Assembly: GCF_000730665.1 (NCBI RefSeq)
Contig: NZ_BBIV01000007.1
Coordinates: forward strand, 1-64,000
Length of the DNA stretch: 64,000 nucleotides
Direction of reading: 5' to 3'
Source: Pseudomonas plecoglossicida NBRC 103162 = DSM 15088
GTDB lineage: Bacteria > Pseudomonadota > Gammaproteobacteria > Pseudomonadales > Pseudomonadaceae
The notes below the pieces were generated by a model. That model ran no database searches, was not told the DNA's origin, and worked only from the letters and a program-made list of their open reading frames with translations. The position numbers were made by a program, and so were the translations under genes. Within the stretch, counting starts at the first letter, position 1. Every line of letters starts with the position of its first letter. This document shows, in pieces, positions 8,183-16,016 of the stretch.

Positions 8183-9076
8183 ATGGAGTTCAGCCAACTG
8201 CGCATCTTCCAGGCCGTTGCCGAGGAAGGCTCGCTGACGCGGGCTGCCGAGCGCTTGCACCGCGTACCCTCGAACCTGTCGACGCGCCTGCGTCAGCTGG
8301 AGGAGCAACTGGGCGTCGAGCTGTTCTTGCGCGAACGTCAACGCCTGCAGTTGTCGCCCGCTGGCAAGGTTTTGCTGGATTACGCCAATCGCCTGGAAGC
8401 GCTGCGTGACGAGGCGATGACGGCGGTGCAGGGTGGCCAGCCTGTGGGTAATTTCGCCCTGGGCACCATGTACAGCACGGCAGCCATTCACCTGCCGGCA
8501 CTGCTGGCCCGCTACCACCAGGCCTACCCGGCGGTGAACCTGCAAGTGCAGGCGGCACCCAGCGGTGAACTCCTCGAAGGCTTGCTCAGCCACCGCCTGG
8601 ACGCAGCCTTGGTGGATGGCCCGCCGAGCCTGGCCGGGCTCGATGGGGTGCTGCTGTGCGACGAGGTGCTGGTGCTGATCACCAGCCCCGAGCACCCGGC
8701 GGTGCACAGTGCCAGGGATGTGGCCGGCAAAGCGGTGTTCACCTTCCGCCAGGGCTGCTCCTACCGGATGCGCCTGGAAGCCTGGTATGCCCACGCACAC
8801 ACGCCGATGGGCCGGGTGATGGAAATCGAGTCGTACCAAAGCATGCTGGCCTGTGTGATCGCCGGCGCGGGGGTGGCCCTGATGGCGCAATCGATGCTCG
8901 ATAGCCTGCCTGGCCGAGACCGGGTGCGGGCGCATCGCCTGCAAGCGCCGTTCGATCAGGCGCAAACCTGGTTGATGTGGCGTCAGGGGATGTGCGGGGC
9001 GAATGTGCAGGCGTGGATCGATTTGCAACAAAGCGAAACGATTAACCAATCGTCGGAATACGCTGTTTCCGCTTGA
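8183..9076 (+). CDS. LysR-family transcriptional regulator
   Basis: This 297-aa protein has an N-terminal winged helix-turn-helix (residues 1-60, MEFSQLRIFQAVAEEGSLTRAA read as the first helices, then SNLSTRLRQLEEQLGVELF) and a LysR substrate-binding domain from about residue 90. I chose the ATG at 8183, which has GGAG six bases upstream, over the TTG at 8171. It is divergent from the YbfB-type transporter and is its likely local regulator. Its stop codon overlaps the Anr box of the next gene. Confidence 0.88.
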   Translation: MEFSQLRIFQAVAEEGSLTRAAERLHRVPSNLSTRLRQLEEQLGVELFLRERQRLQLSPAGKVLLDYANRLEALRDEAMTAVQGGQPVGNFALGTMYSTAAIHLPALLARYHQAYPAVNLQVQAAPSGELLEGLLSHRLDAALVDGPPSLAGLDGVLLCDEVLVLITSPEHPAVHSARDVAGKAVFTFRQGCSYRMRLEAWYAHAHTPMGRVMEIESYQSMLACVIAGAGVALMAQSMLDSLPGRDRVRAHRLQAPFDQAQTWLMWRQGMCGANVQAWIDLQQSETINQSSEYAVSA

Positions 9077-9086
9077 TCCGTATCAA
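9073..9086 (+). promoter_or_regulatory. Anr/FNR box
   Basis: TTGATCCGTATCAA is an exact match to the Anr/FNR consensus TTGAT-N4-ATCAA. A TATGAT -10 element lies at 9138-9143, which would place the transcript start near 9150-9151 and the box centre at about -71, one of the helical positions used by class I FNR promoters. It should drive the small gene at 9201 under low oxygen. Confidence 0.75.
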
Positions 9087-9137
9087 ACTCGACCCCATCT
9101 GTAGGAACAAGGGCATGCGTAATACAGGACATCGGGC

Positions 9138-9143
9138 TATGAT
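9138..9143 (+). promoter_or_regulatory. -10 element of Anr-dependent promoter
   Basis: TATGAT matches five of six bases of the sigma70 -10 hexamer. There is no good -35 at the normal spacing, as expected for an activator-dependent promoter served by the Anr box upstream. Confidence 0.5.
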
Positions 9144-9200
9144 CTGTATGAAACATCGCAGGATTGATTGACCGTGAGGCTGACCCGTCAAGGGGGCACT

Positions 9201-9329
9201 ATGAAAAACCAAATGTTCAACTGGCTCCATGACTTGGCTGTCGCGCTGGGGCTGATACCACCACCCTTGCAGCCGGTGCCGATCCCGACTGATGAAGAGC
9301 AGCGCCGGCGCCAGCCGCGTCGCCGCTGA
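9201..9329 (+). CDS. PA1414-family small protein
   Basis: This 42-aa open frame starts with ATG behind AGGGGG and reads MKNQMFNWLHDLAVALGLI, then a proline-rich middle (PPPLQPVPIP) and an arginine-rich end (RRRQPRRR). The wording matches the PA1414 family of Pseudomonas. In P. aeruginosa the PA1414 locus gives the low-oxygen-induced small RNA SicX, under Anr control; here an exact Anr box and a strong terminator frame the gene. It is also, as in P. aeruginosa, a near neighbour of the SSS symporter and gbuA. Whether the peptide or the RNA is the active product cannot be judged from sequence. Confidence 0.75.
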   Translation: MKNQMFNWLHDLAVALGLIPPPLQPVPIPTDEEQRRRQPRRR

Positions 9330-9337
9330 AAAAGCAC

Positions 9338-9376
9338 AAGGCCGCCGCATCAGTGTTGATGCCGCGGCCTTTTTTT
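9338..9376 (+). terminator. Rho-independent terminator after PA1414-like gene
   Basis: A 15-bp stem with a single mismatch (9338-9352 with 9357-9371), a GTGT loop and a run of seven T ending at 9376. Confidence 0.85.
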
Positions 9377-9400
9377 GCTTCGGATAATGTTGCTGCTTTT

Positions 9401-9460
9401 ACCGGCCTCTCGCCGGCAAGCCGGCTCCCACAGGTACAGCGCGGAACCTGTGGGGGCAAG
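9401..9460. repeat. REP element with degenerate second arm
   Basis: One full REP core (CTCGCCGGCAAGCCGGCTCC) is followed by a truncated inverted arm (CCTGTGGGGGCAAGC). Confidence 0.7.
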
Positions 9461-9466
9461 CATCGA

Positions 9467-10846
9467 TCAGGCCAGCTTTACCTCACCCAGCGGCTTGCGC
9501 GACAGCAGGCTCACCATGACGAAGCTCACCAGGCCGACCGCCAGGCTGTAGTAGATCGGCGTGTTGGCATCCAGGCCGTCCTTGAACATGAACAACAGCG
9601 CGGTGGCGAAGCCCAGCGACATGCTGGCGATGGCCCCTGCGGTGGTCGCGCGCTTCCAGAAGATCGCACCGATCAGCGGGATCAACATGCCGCCGACCAG
9701 CAGGTTGTAGGCCAGGGTCAGGGCGTTGATCACATCGTTCACCGCCAGGGCGATGCCCAGCACCACCAGGCCGGTGAGCAGGGTGAACAGGCGGCTGACG
9801 CCCAGGCTCGACTGCTTGCCACCACGCAGCTTGGGCAGCAGGTCTTCGGTAATGGTGGTCGAGGCAGCCAGCAGGCCGGCGCTGGCGGTCGACATCATCG
9901 CTGCCAGGGCAGCGGCCATCAGCAAGCCGCGGATGCCGTCAGGCAACTGGCTTTTGATCATCTCGGCGAACGCATTGTTCGGGGTGGCCAGATCCGGCAT
10001 CAGCACGTGCGCGGCCATGCCGATCAGGGCACAGGCCAGGCCGTACAGCACGCAGTACACACCTGCGGTGGTGCCGGCGCGCTGGCAGACCTTCTCGTCA
10101 CGGGCGGTGAACACCCGCTGCCAGATGTCCTGGCCGATCAGGATGCCGAAGAAGTAGATCAGGAAGTAGGTGATGATGGTGTCCCAGCCGATGGTGGTCC
10201 AGCTGAAGCTGGCCGCTGGCAGCTTGGCGACCAGGGTGTCCCAGCCACCGGCCTTGTACAGGCAGATCGGCAGCAGGATGAACATCAGGCCGACGGTCTT
10301 GATCACGAACTGGACGATGTCGGTGAGGGTCAGCGACCACATGCCACCGATGGTCGAATAGACCACCACCACGCCGCCGCCGAGCAGCAGCGATGCCCAG
10401 AAGGGCAGGTCGAGCAGCACTTGCAGCACGGTCGCCATGGCCAGGGTCGAGGTGACCCCGATCATCAGCGCATAGGCCAGCATGATCGCCGCACTGGCCT
10501 GGCGCGCCATGGGGTTGTAGCGACGCTCCAGCACCTGGGTCACGGTGAAGATCTTCAGGCGCAGCAGCGGCTTGGCGAGGAACAGGTTGAGGGCGATGAT
10601 GCCCAGGCCCAGGGCGGCACAGAGCCAGAAACCGGAGATGCCGTGGACGTAGCCCAGGCGCACGGTGCCGACGGTGGAGGCGCCGCCGAGCACGGTGGTG
10701 GCCATGGTGCCCATGTACAGGGTAGGGCCCAGATTGCGCCCGGCCACCAGGTAGTCCTCGTGGGTTTTCGCGCGCCGCATGCCATACCAGCCCAGCCCTA
10801 GCATGCCGGCGGTATAGATCATTACAACAATGATGTCCAAGGCCAT
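9467..10846 (-). CDS. Sodium:solute symporter (SSS family)
   Basis: This 459-aa inner-membrane protein has about thirteen hydrophobic helices and the SSS/SLC5 hallmarks: the early loop GRNLGPTLYMGTMATTV, YNPMARQ, the STIGGMWSLTLTDIVQF signature around residue 160, and the TASAGLLAASTTITEDL region around residue 330. It is adjacent to and co-directional with gbuA, matching the P. aeruginosa PA1418-gbuA neighbourhood, so uptake of 4-guanidinobutyrate or a related amine/guanidino compound is the natural inference. A GGGAG site precedes the ATG. Confidence 0.85.
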   Translation of the reverse strand: MALDIIVVMIYTAGMLGLGWYGMRRAKTHEDYLVAGRNLGPTLYMGTMATTVLGGASTVGTVRLGYVHGISGFWLCAALGLGIIALNLFLAKPLLRLKIFTVTQVLERRYNPMARQASAAIMLAYALMIGVTSTLAMATVLQVLLDLPFWASLLLGGGVVVVYSTIGGMWSLTLTDIVQFVIKTVGLMFILLPICLYKAGGWDTLVAKLPAASFSWTTIGWDTIITYFLIYFFGILIGQDIWQRVFTARDEKVCQRAGTTAGVYCVLYGLACALIGMAAHVLMPDLATPNNAFAEMIKSQLPDGIRGLLMAAALAAMMSTASAGLLAASTTITEDLLPKLRGGKQSSLGVSRLFTLLTGLVVLGIALAVNDVINALTLAYNLLVGGMLIPLIGAIFWKRATTAGAIASMSLGFATALLFMFKDGLDANTPIYYSLAVGLVSFVMVSLLSRKPLGEVKLA

Positions 10847-10995
10847 TGGGGGTCTCCCGATTATCTTTATTATGGCGAGATCGACCGCGCAGGCGTGTTC
10901 ACGGCGCCTGGCGGTCTTGTCTTGTGTTGGCGGGCCTCAGTGGCCCTCCCAGATGGCTCCTGCCTGGGTGTTTCTTCTGCCGCAGCGCGGTGGCT

Positions 10996-11033
10996 GCATC
11001 GCCGGCAAGCCGGCTCCCACAGGGTTTGTGGGG
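10996..11033. repeat. Single REP element
   Basis: One REP core (ATCGCCGGCAAGCCGGCTCC) lies directly after gbuA, between it and the symporter gene, with no clear inverted partner. Confidence 0.7.
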
Positions 11034-11984
11034 TCAGCGGCGCACCACGCCCGGCAGCACGCAGAGCATTTCGAACAACAGGTTGGCACCGAGCAGCGAG
11101 GTGTTGCCGGTGGTGTCGTAAGGCGGGGAGACTTCGACCAGGTCACAACCGATCAGGTCCAGGCCGTGGCAGCCGCGAATGATCTCCATCGCCTGGATGG
11201 TGGTCAAGCCGCCGATTTCCGGAGTGCCGGTGCCCGGCGCCCAGGCAGGGTCGATACCGTCGATGTCGAACGAGAGGTACACCGGGCCGCCACCGACTTT
11301 CTCGCGCACTTCGGCCATCAGCGGCTCCAGCGACTTGTGCCAGCATTCCTCGGCCTGGACCACGCGGAAGCCCTGGCGACGGCTCCAGTTGAAGTCGTCG
11401 GCGGTGTAGCCCTGGGCGCGCAGGCCGATCTGGACCACGCGGTCGCAATCGAGCAGGCCTTCTTCCACGGCGCGACGGAAGGTGGTGCCGTGGGCGATCT
11501 TCTCGCCGAACATGTGGTCGTTGACGTCGGCGTGGGCGTCGATGTGCACCAGGCCGATCTTGCCGTGCTTCTTGTGCAGGGCGCGCAGGATCGGCAGGGT
11601 GATGGTGTGGTCGCCACCCAGGGTCAGGGGGATGACGTTGTGCTCGACGATCTCGTCGTAGGCTTCTTCGATGATGCGCACGGCGTCGAGCAGGTTGAAG
11701 GTGTTGATCGCCACGTCACCGATGTCGGCGACCGACAGCGAATCGAACGGGGCGGCACCGGTGGCCATGTTGTACGGGCGGATCATCACCGATTCGGCGC
11801 GGATCTGGCGTGGGCCGAAGCGGGTGCCGGAGCGCAGCGAGGTGCCGATATCCAGAGGCACGCCGATGAACGCGGCGTCCAGGCCTTGGGCACTTTGCAG
11901 GTGGGGAAGACGGAGCATGGTGGCGATGCCGCCGAAACGCGGCATTTCGTTGCCGCCCAGTGGTTGGTGGAGAACTTTGTCCAC
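11034..11984 (-). CDS. gbuA: Guanidinobutyrase (ureohydrolase)
   Basis: This 316-aa cytoplasmic enzyme hydrolyses 4-guanidinobutyrate to 4-aminobutyrate and urea. The binuclear manganese motifs of the ureohydrolase fold are intact: GGDHTIT, VHIDAHADVND and LSFDIDGIDP. The sequence is nearly the P. aeruginosa GbuA sequence over its whole length (319 aa there). I chose the GTG at 11984 because the protein then starts MDKVLHQPLGG, as in P. aeruginosa, and GATGAGG lies just upstream; a longer frame reaching 12125 has no support. It is divergent from gbuR and precedes the symporter gene. Related agmatinases are the main alternative. Confidence 0.92.
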   Translation of the reverse strand: MDKVLHQPLGGNEMPRFGGIATMLRLPHLQSAQGLDAAFIGVPLDIGTSLRSGTRFGPRQIRAESVMIRPYNMATGAAPFDSLSVADIGDVAINTFNLLDAVRIIEEAYDEIVEHNVIPLTLGGDHTITLPILRALHKKHGKIGLVHIDAHADVNDHMFGEKIAHGTTFRRAVEEGLLDCDRVVQIGLRAQGYTADDFNWSRRQGFRVVQAEECWHKSLEPLMAEVREKVGGGPVYLSFDIDGIDPAWAPGTGTPEIGGLTTIQAMEIIRGCHGLDLIGCDLVEVSPPYDTTGNTSLLGANLLFEMLCVLPGVVRR

Positions 11985-12206
11985 GGTGGGCCTCATCAGT
12001 CGGTCGATTGTTTTGTTTGTTCGAACCTGTGCCGCCGCGCGCCTTGAATGGGGTTTTGCCGGCGGGCAGGGACATTTCGGCCAAGTCTGCGCAAGGTAGT
12101 ACCTGCGACAAATCGCTACAGGCAAATACTTACTTCAGGAATTTCTAAACTAAAGCCGGTGCAGCGGTTAGACTGCTCGCCAATTCTCCTGCGGAACCGT
12201 TGCACC
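11985..12206. promoter_or_regulatory. Divergent gbuA-gbuR control region
   Basis: This 222-bp gap separates the starts of gbuA and gbuR and must hold both promoters and the GbuR operator. A TTAGACT element near 12168 could be the gbuR -10. I cannot point to one convincing operator dyad. Confidence 0.5.
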
Positions 12207-13100
12207 ATGGCCTCGACCCTGCCCGACCTGAAACTGCTGCGCATCTTCGTCAGCGTGGTGCGCCACCAGGGCTTCGCCAATGCCCAGCGCGAGCTCAACC
12301 TGTCGACATCGGCCATCAGTACCTACATGAGCCAGCTCGAAGGTGCGCTGGGCATCGTCCTGTGCCACCGTGGACGCGGTGGTTTCAGCCTGACCAGCAA
12401 GGGCGAGCTGTTCCATCAGGAGACGTTGCGCCTGCTGGCGGAGCTCGATGGCTTCGAGCAGTACGCTGCTGCGCTCAAGGGCGAACTGCGCGGTACGCTC
12501 AACCTCGGGGTGATCGACTCGACGGTCGGCGACCGGGCGCTGCCCTTGGCCGAGGCCATCGGGGCCTACAGCCAGGAACACCCGGCGGTGCACTTGCATT
12601 TGTCGGTGTCGAGCCCCTATGAGCTGCAACTGGGGGTGCAGGACAACCGTCTCGACCTGGCCATCGGGGCGTTTTCCTCGCGCATGAGTGGCCTGGTGTA
12701 CCAGCCGTTGTACCGGGAGCAGCACTGGCTGTACTGCAGCAGCCGCCACCCGTTGTTCACCGAACGGCGCATTCCCGAGCCGGTGGTGACCCAGCAGCGC
12801 ATGGTCGGGCGTGGGTACTGGAGCCAGGCGGAGCTGGCCCGGCATGGTTTCAAGCACAGCGCCGCTACGGTGGAAAGCATGGAGGCGCAGTTGATCCTGA
12901 TCTTGTCAGGTGCCTACATCGGCTACCTGCCCGAGCATTACGCCCAGGCCTGGGTCGACAAGGGCGACCTTCGCGTGCTTTCTCCGGCCACCTTCGGTTA
13001 TCAGGCGCCATTTTCATTGATCGTCCGTCGAGGGCGCAGTCGTGAGCCGTTGATCCAGACCTTCCGCGACCTGCTGAAAAGCCAGCTCAATGTTGGCTGA
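12207..13100 (+). CDS. gbuR: LysR-family regulator of guanidinobutyrase
   Basis: This 297-aa LysR regulator has the N-terminal winged helix (LPDLKLLRIFVSVVRHQGFA, then STSAISTYMSQLEGALGIVL) and a C-terminal effector domain. Position identifies it: it is divergent from gbuA exactly as gbuR is in P. aeruginosa, where it activates gbuA in response to guanidinobutyrate. The start at 12207 (MASTLPDLKLL) puts the DNA-binding domain at the normal place; the frame is open 53 codons further upstream, but this would run through the promoter. The ribosome-binding site is weak (CGGAAC). Confidence 0.82.
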   Translation: MASTLPDLKLLRIFVSVVRHQGFANAQRELNLSTSAISTYMSQLEGALGIVLCHRGRGGFSLTSKGELFHQETLRLLAELDGFEQYAAALKGELRGTLNLGVIDSTVGDRALPLAEAIGAYSQEHPAVHLHLSVSSPYELQLGVQDNRLDLAIGAFSSRMSGLVYQPLYREQHWLYCSSRHPLFTERRIPEPVVTQQRMVGRGYWSQAELARHGFKHSAATVESMEAQLILILSGAYIGYLPEHYAQAWVDKGDLRVLSPATFGYQAPFSLIVRRGRSREPLIQTFRDLLKSQLNVG

Positions 13101-13155
13101 TTTTGCGGCCCAATCGCCGGCCTATGGCAAAATCCTTGCGCTAACGGAGGACCCC

Positions 13156-13755
13156 ATGCCAAGACCCCGCTGCGAGCGCTGCCATCGCCCGCTCGACCAT
13201 TGCCTGTGCGCACTGATTCCCTCGCTCGACAGCCGTACCCGTGTCGTCCTGCTGCAGCACCCCAGTGAAACCGCCCATGCCCTGAATACCGCCCGCCTGG
13301 CCGCACTTGGCCTGGTGAGTGCCGAGTTGCGCATCGGCGAAGTGTTCGAAGACCTCGGCGAACTGCTGGCCACCCCAGGTTATCGGCCTGCACTACTGTT
13401 CCCGGGCGATCAAGCCCAGGTGCTGACAGCCTATGGCCAAGCGGACGACACACCGTTGCTGCTGATCGTGCCGGACGGCACCTGGCGCAAGGCGCGCAAG
13501 CTGCTGTACCTGAACCCGCTGCTGGCGGCACTACCCAGGGTGACCCTGGCGCAGGTGACACCGTCACGCTACCGACTGCGCAAGGCACCGGAGCCGGGAG
13601 CAGTGTCGACAATCGAGGCGGTGGTGCAGGCGTTGAACGTGTTGGAACAACCGGTGAATTTCGACCTGTTGCTGCGGCCGTTCGAAGCGCTGATCGAGGC
13701 GCAGATTGCTGCGATGGGGGCTGAGACATTCAAGCGTAACCATGGCGAACGCTGA
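13156..13755 (+). CDS. DTW-domain tRNA-uridine aminocarboxypropyltransferase, copy 1
   Basis: This 199-aa protein has the DTW-domain signature DGTWRKARKL (residues about 112-121) and an N-terminal CxxC...CxC zinc-like cluster (CERCHRPLDHCLC). DTW proteins such as E. coli TapT (YfiP) transfer the aminocarboxypropyl group of S-adenosylmethionine to uridine in tRNA, giving acp3U. Other conserved pieces are LQHPSE, LFPGDQAQVL and PSRYRLRKAP. GGAGG at 13146-13150 fixes the start at 13156 rather than 13090. A close paralogue follows 105 bp downstream. Confidence 0.85.
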   Translation: MPRPRCERCHRPLDHCLCALIPSLDSRTRVVLLQHPSETAHALNTARLAALGLVSAELRIGEVFEDLGELLATPGYRPALLFPGDQAQVLTAYGQADDTPLLLIVPDGTWRKARKLLYLNPLLAALPRVTLAQVTPSRYRLRKAPEPGAVSTIEAVVQALNVLEQPVNFDLLLRPFEALIEAQIAAMGAETFKRNHGER

Positions 13756-13860
13756 CCCCAGAAGCGTCAGTTTGTCCCAGCGTCATGCAGGGCTTTTCCG
13801 GCAGATAGGTAGCTGTAGCAGCAGTAGGTTCGGCTCTTTGACCCAGCCCCGGAAGAGCCG

Positions 13861-14460
13861 ATGTCCAATGCCCGTTGTGAACGCTGCACGCGCCCGCATG
13901 CCTACTGTGTGTGTGCCCATGTCCCTTGCCTGAACAGCCGCACCCGTGTGTTGATCCTGCAACATGTCAGGGAAAAATCCCATGCCATGAATACCGCTCG
14001 CCTGGTGGCCTTGGGCCTCGCCAACGCCGAGTTGCACGTCGGGGTGGTGTTCGACCAGCTTGACCATTGGCTGGCAACGCCCGACTACCGGCCGGTTGTA
14101 CTGTTTCCAGGCGAGCAGGCGCAGGTGCTGAGCGGCACTGCGTCTGTCCAGGAGCTGCCGCTGCTGCTCATCGTGCCTGACGGCACCTGGCGTACTGCGG
14201 GCAAACTGTTGCAGTTGAATCCGCAGTTGCAGGCATTGCCCAGAATGATGCTGCACGTCACGCAGCCGTCACGCTATCGCTTGCGCAAGGCGCCGGCGCC
14301 TGAGGCGCTTTCAACCATCGAGGCGGTGGTGCAAGCGTTGAATGTGCTGGAGCACCCGGCGTGTTTCGATGAGTTGCTGCGGCCGTTCGAAGCGTTGGTC
14401 GAGGGTCAGATCAGGGCAATGGGGGTTGAAACCTTCGAACGTAATCATGGCGAGGACTGA
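13861..14460 (+). CDS. DTW-domain tRNA-uridine aminocarboxypropyltransferase, copy 2
   Basis: This 199-aa protein has exactly the length of the gene before it and aligns with it without gaps over most of its length. It keeps the cysteine cluster (CERCTRPHAYCVC), LFPGEQAQVL and the DGTW core, but the basic stretch after the core differs (DGTWRTAGKLL against DGTWRKARKLL). The pair is a tandem duplication; both copies look intact. E. coli also carries two DTW enzymes with different tRNA targets, so the copies here may divide substrates. GGAAGAG precedes the ATG. Confidence 0.82.
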   Translation: MSNARCERCTRPHAYCVCAHVPCLNSRTRVLILQHVREKSHAMNTARLVALGLANAELHVGVVFDQLDHWLATPDYRPVVLFPGEQAQVLSGTASVQELPLLLIVPDGTWRTAGKLLQLNPQLQALPRMMLHVTQPSRYRLRKAPAPEALSTIEAVVQALNVLEHPACFDELLRPFEALVEGQIRAMGVETFERNHGED

Positions 14461-14476
14461 ATCCAGGGTTGCTCTG

Positions 14477-14497
14477 TTCCGGCCCTATCGCCGGTGA
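14477..14497. repeat. REP remnant
   Basis: CGGCCCTATCGCCGG is the outer part of a REP core that stops short. It lies between the second DTW gene and the convergent secretion operon. Confidence 0.5.
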
Positions 14498-14504
14498 TGA
14501 CAAC

Positions 14505-15860
14505 TCAGCGCTCGCGCAGTGCTTCTGTTCGCGCCTTCAGCACCGGCTTGAGCAGATAGTCCAGCACGCTCTTCTGCCCGGTGATGATATCCACCGTGGC
14601 CACCATCCCCGGAATGATCAGCAGCGGTTTGTTATCCCCACCCAGGTGGTTCTTTTCGGTCCGCACCTGGATCAGGTAGAACGCATTGCCCTTGTCATCG
14701 GTGACGGTATCGGCACTGATCAATTCCAGCTTGGCCTTCAGGCCGCCATAGATGGTGTAGTCGTAGGCGCTGAACTTGACCATCGCCGGCTGCCCCGGAT
14801 GCAGGAATGCCACATCCTGCGGCCGGACCTTGGCTTCGATCAGCAGGTTGTCCTCGATCGGCACGATCTCCACCAGGTCGCTGCCCGGCTGCACCACGCC
14901 GCCGATGGTGTTGACCTTGAGCAGCTTGACGATGCCGCGTACCGGCGACACCACCGTGGTGCGGTTGACCCGGTCGTCGATGGCGATGCTGGTGGCGGTG
15001 ATCTTCGACAGCTCTGTGCGCTTGTCGTTGAGTTCCTTGGCCGCGTCGGAGCGGAAACTGGCGTCGGACTCCTGGATCTTGCTGCGGATCTCCGCCACTG
15101 CCGCCTCGGCACGGGGGATGGCCAGGCTGGTGGCGTTGAGCTGGCCACGGGCTTCCACCGTACGCTGCTTCAGGCGCAGGATTTCCACCGGTGAGATGGC
15201 CCCCTTGCTCACCAGCGGCGATGACATGTCCAGCTCTTGCTGCAACAGGCCCACGGCAGAACGGTACTGCTCGACCTTGGAGCGAAACTCGGCCAGCTCC
15301 TGGGTCTTCTGCCGTAGCTGCTCATTGAGGGTCTGCTTTTCACTGGCCAGGCGGCGCTGGCGCGAGTCGTACAGGGCCGTCTCGTCTTCGGCCACCTGGG
15401 GGGCCTTGGCGCGGACTTCGTCGGACAGCATGAAAGGTCGACCTTCGGCCTCCGCCGACAGCCGCTCCACCTGCGCGGTCAGGGCGTAACGGTCGGCTTC
15501 GCTTTCGCCCTTGTTGGACTTGAACCGCGTGTCGTCCAAGCGCAGCAGCGTGGCGCCTTTCTCGACCATCTGCCCCTCGCGCACGAAGATCTCGGTGACG
15601 ATGCCACCTTCGAGGTTCTGCACCACCTGAATCTTGCTCGACGGGATCGCCTTGCCTTCGCCGACGGTCACCTCGTCAAGCACTGCAAGGCTCGCCCAGA
15701 GCAGTGCCACCAGCAGCAGCGCCGCCGTCAGCCACACGGTCAGGCGCGACAGGCGCGGCGAGTCCTGCAGGGTGGCGCCGGCCAGCTCGGGCATGTAGTC
15801 GCGCTCGGCGCGCTTGTCGGAGCCTGTATGGGAACTGCGCACGCTATGGCTTGGGTTCAT
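14505..15860 (-). CDS. Type I secretion membrane fusion protein (HlyD/LapC-like)
   Basis: This 451-aa periplasmic adaptor links an ABC exporter to TolC. It has a short cytoplasmic tail, one membrane helix (LTVWLTAALLLVALLWASLA, about residues 40-59), a lipoyl half (VQNLEGGIVTEIFVREGQMV), a long coiled-coil hairpin (about residues 130-290) and a C-terminal beta domain with VVSPVRGIVKLLKVNTIGG. I chose the ATG at 15860; a GTG at 15884 is in frame but weaker. It is the last gene of a TolC / ABC / HlyD cluster beside the adhesin. It resembles P. putida LapC and the LapF-locus adaptor. Confidence 0.88.
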   Translation of the reverse strand: MNPSHSVRSSHTGSDKRAERDYMPELAGATLQDSPRLSRLTVWLTAALLLVALLWASLAVLDEVTVGEGKAIPSSKIQVVQNLEGGIVTEIFVREGQMVEKGATLLRLDDTRFKSNKGESEADRYALTAQVERLSAEAEGRPFMLSDEVRAKAPQVAEDETALYDSRQRRLASEKQTLNEQLRQKTQELAEFRSKVEQYRSAVGLLQQELDMSSPLVSKGAISPVEILRLKQRTVEARGQLNATSLAIPRAEAAVAEIRSKIQESDASFRSDAAKELNDKRTELSKITATSIAIDDRVNRTTVVSPVRGIVKLLKVNTIGGVVQPGSDLVEIVPIEDNLLIEAKVRPQDVAFLHPGQPAMVKFSAYDYTIYGGLKAKLELISADTVTDDKGNAFYLIQVRTEKNHLGGDNKPLLIIPGMVATVDIITGQKSVLDYLLKPVLKARTEALRER

Positions 15861-15908
15861 GGCCTGACTCTCGTAGAACAGCACATAACTGAAAGATTCG
15901 CCGGGCCC

Positions 15909-15998
15909 TTGTGGGAGCCGGCTTGCCGGCGATCACCGGCGAAGCCGGTGCCATGCACTGAGGTGTCTGCATCGCCGGCAAGCCGGCTCCCACAGGGA
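15909..15998. repeat. REPIN inside the secretion operon
   Basis: Two inverted REP cores lie in the 156-bp gap between the ABC exporter gene and the membrane fusion gene. Because both genes run leftward, the element would be transcribed as a stem-loop inside the mRNA and may set the relative amounts of the two products. Confidence 0.8.
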
Positions 15999-16016
15999 AG
16001 TCTCAAGTCTCCTGGG

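Noticed and set aside
11985..12125. Longer gbuA start
   Set aside because: It would occupy the divergent promoter gap, and known GbuA proteins begin at the MDK-type start reproduced by the GTG at 11984.
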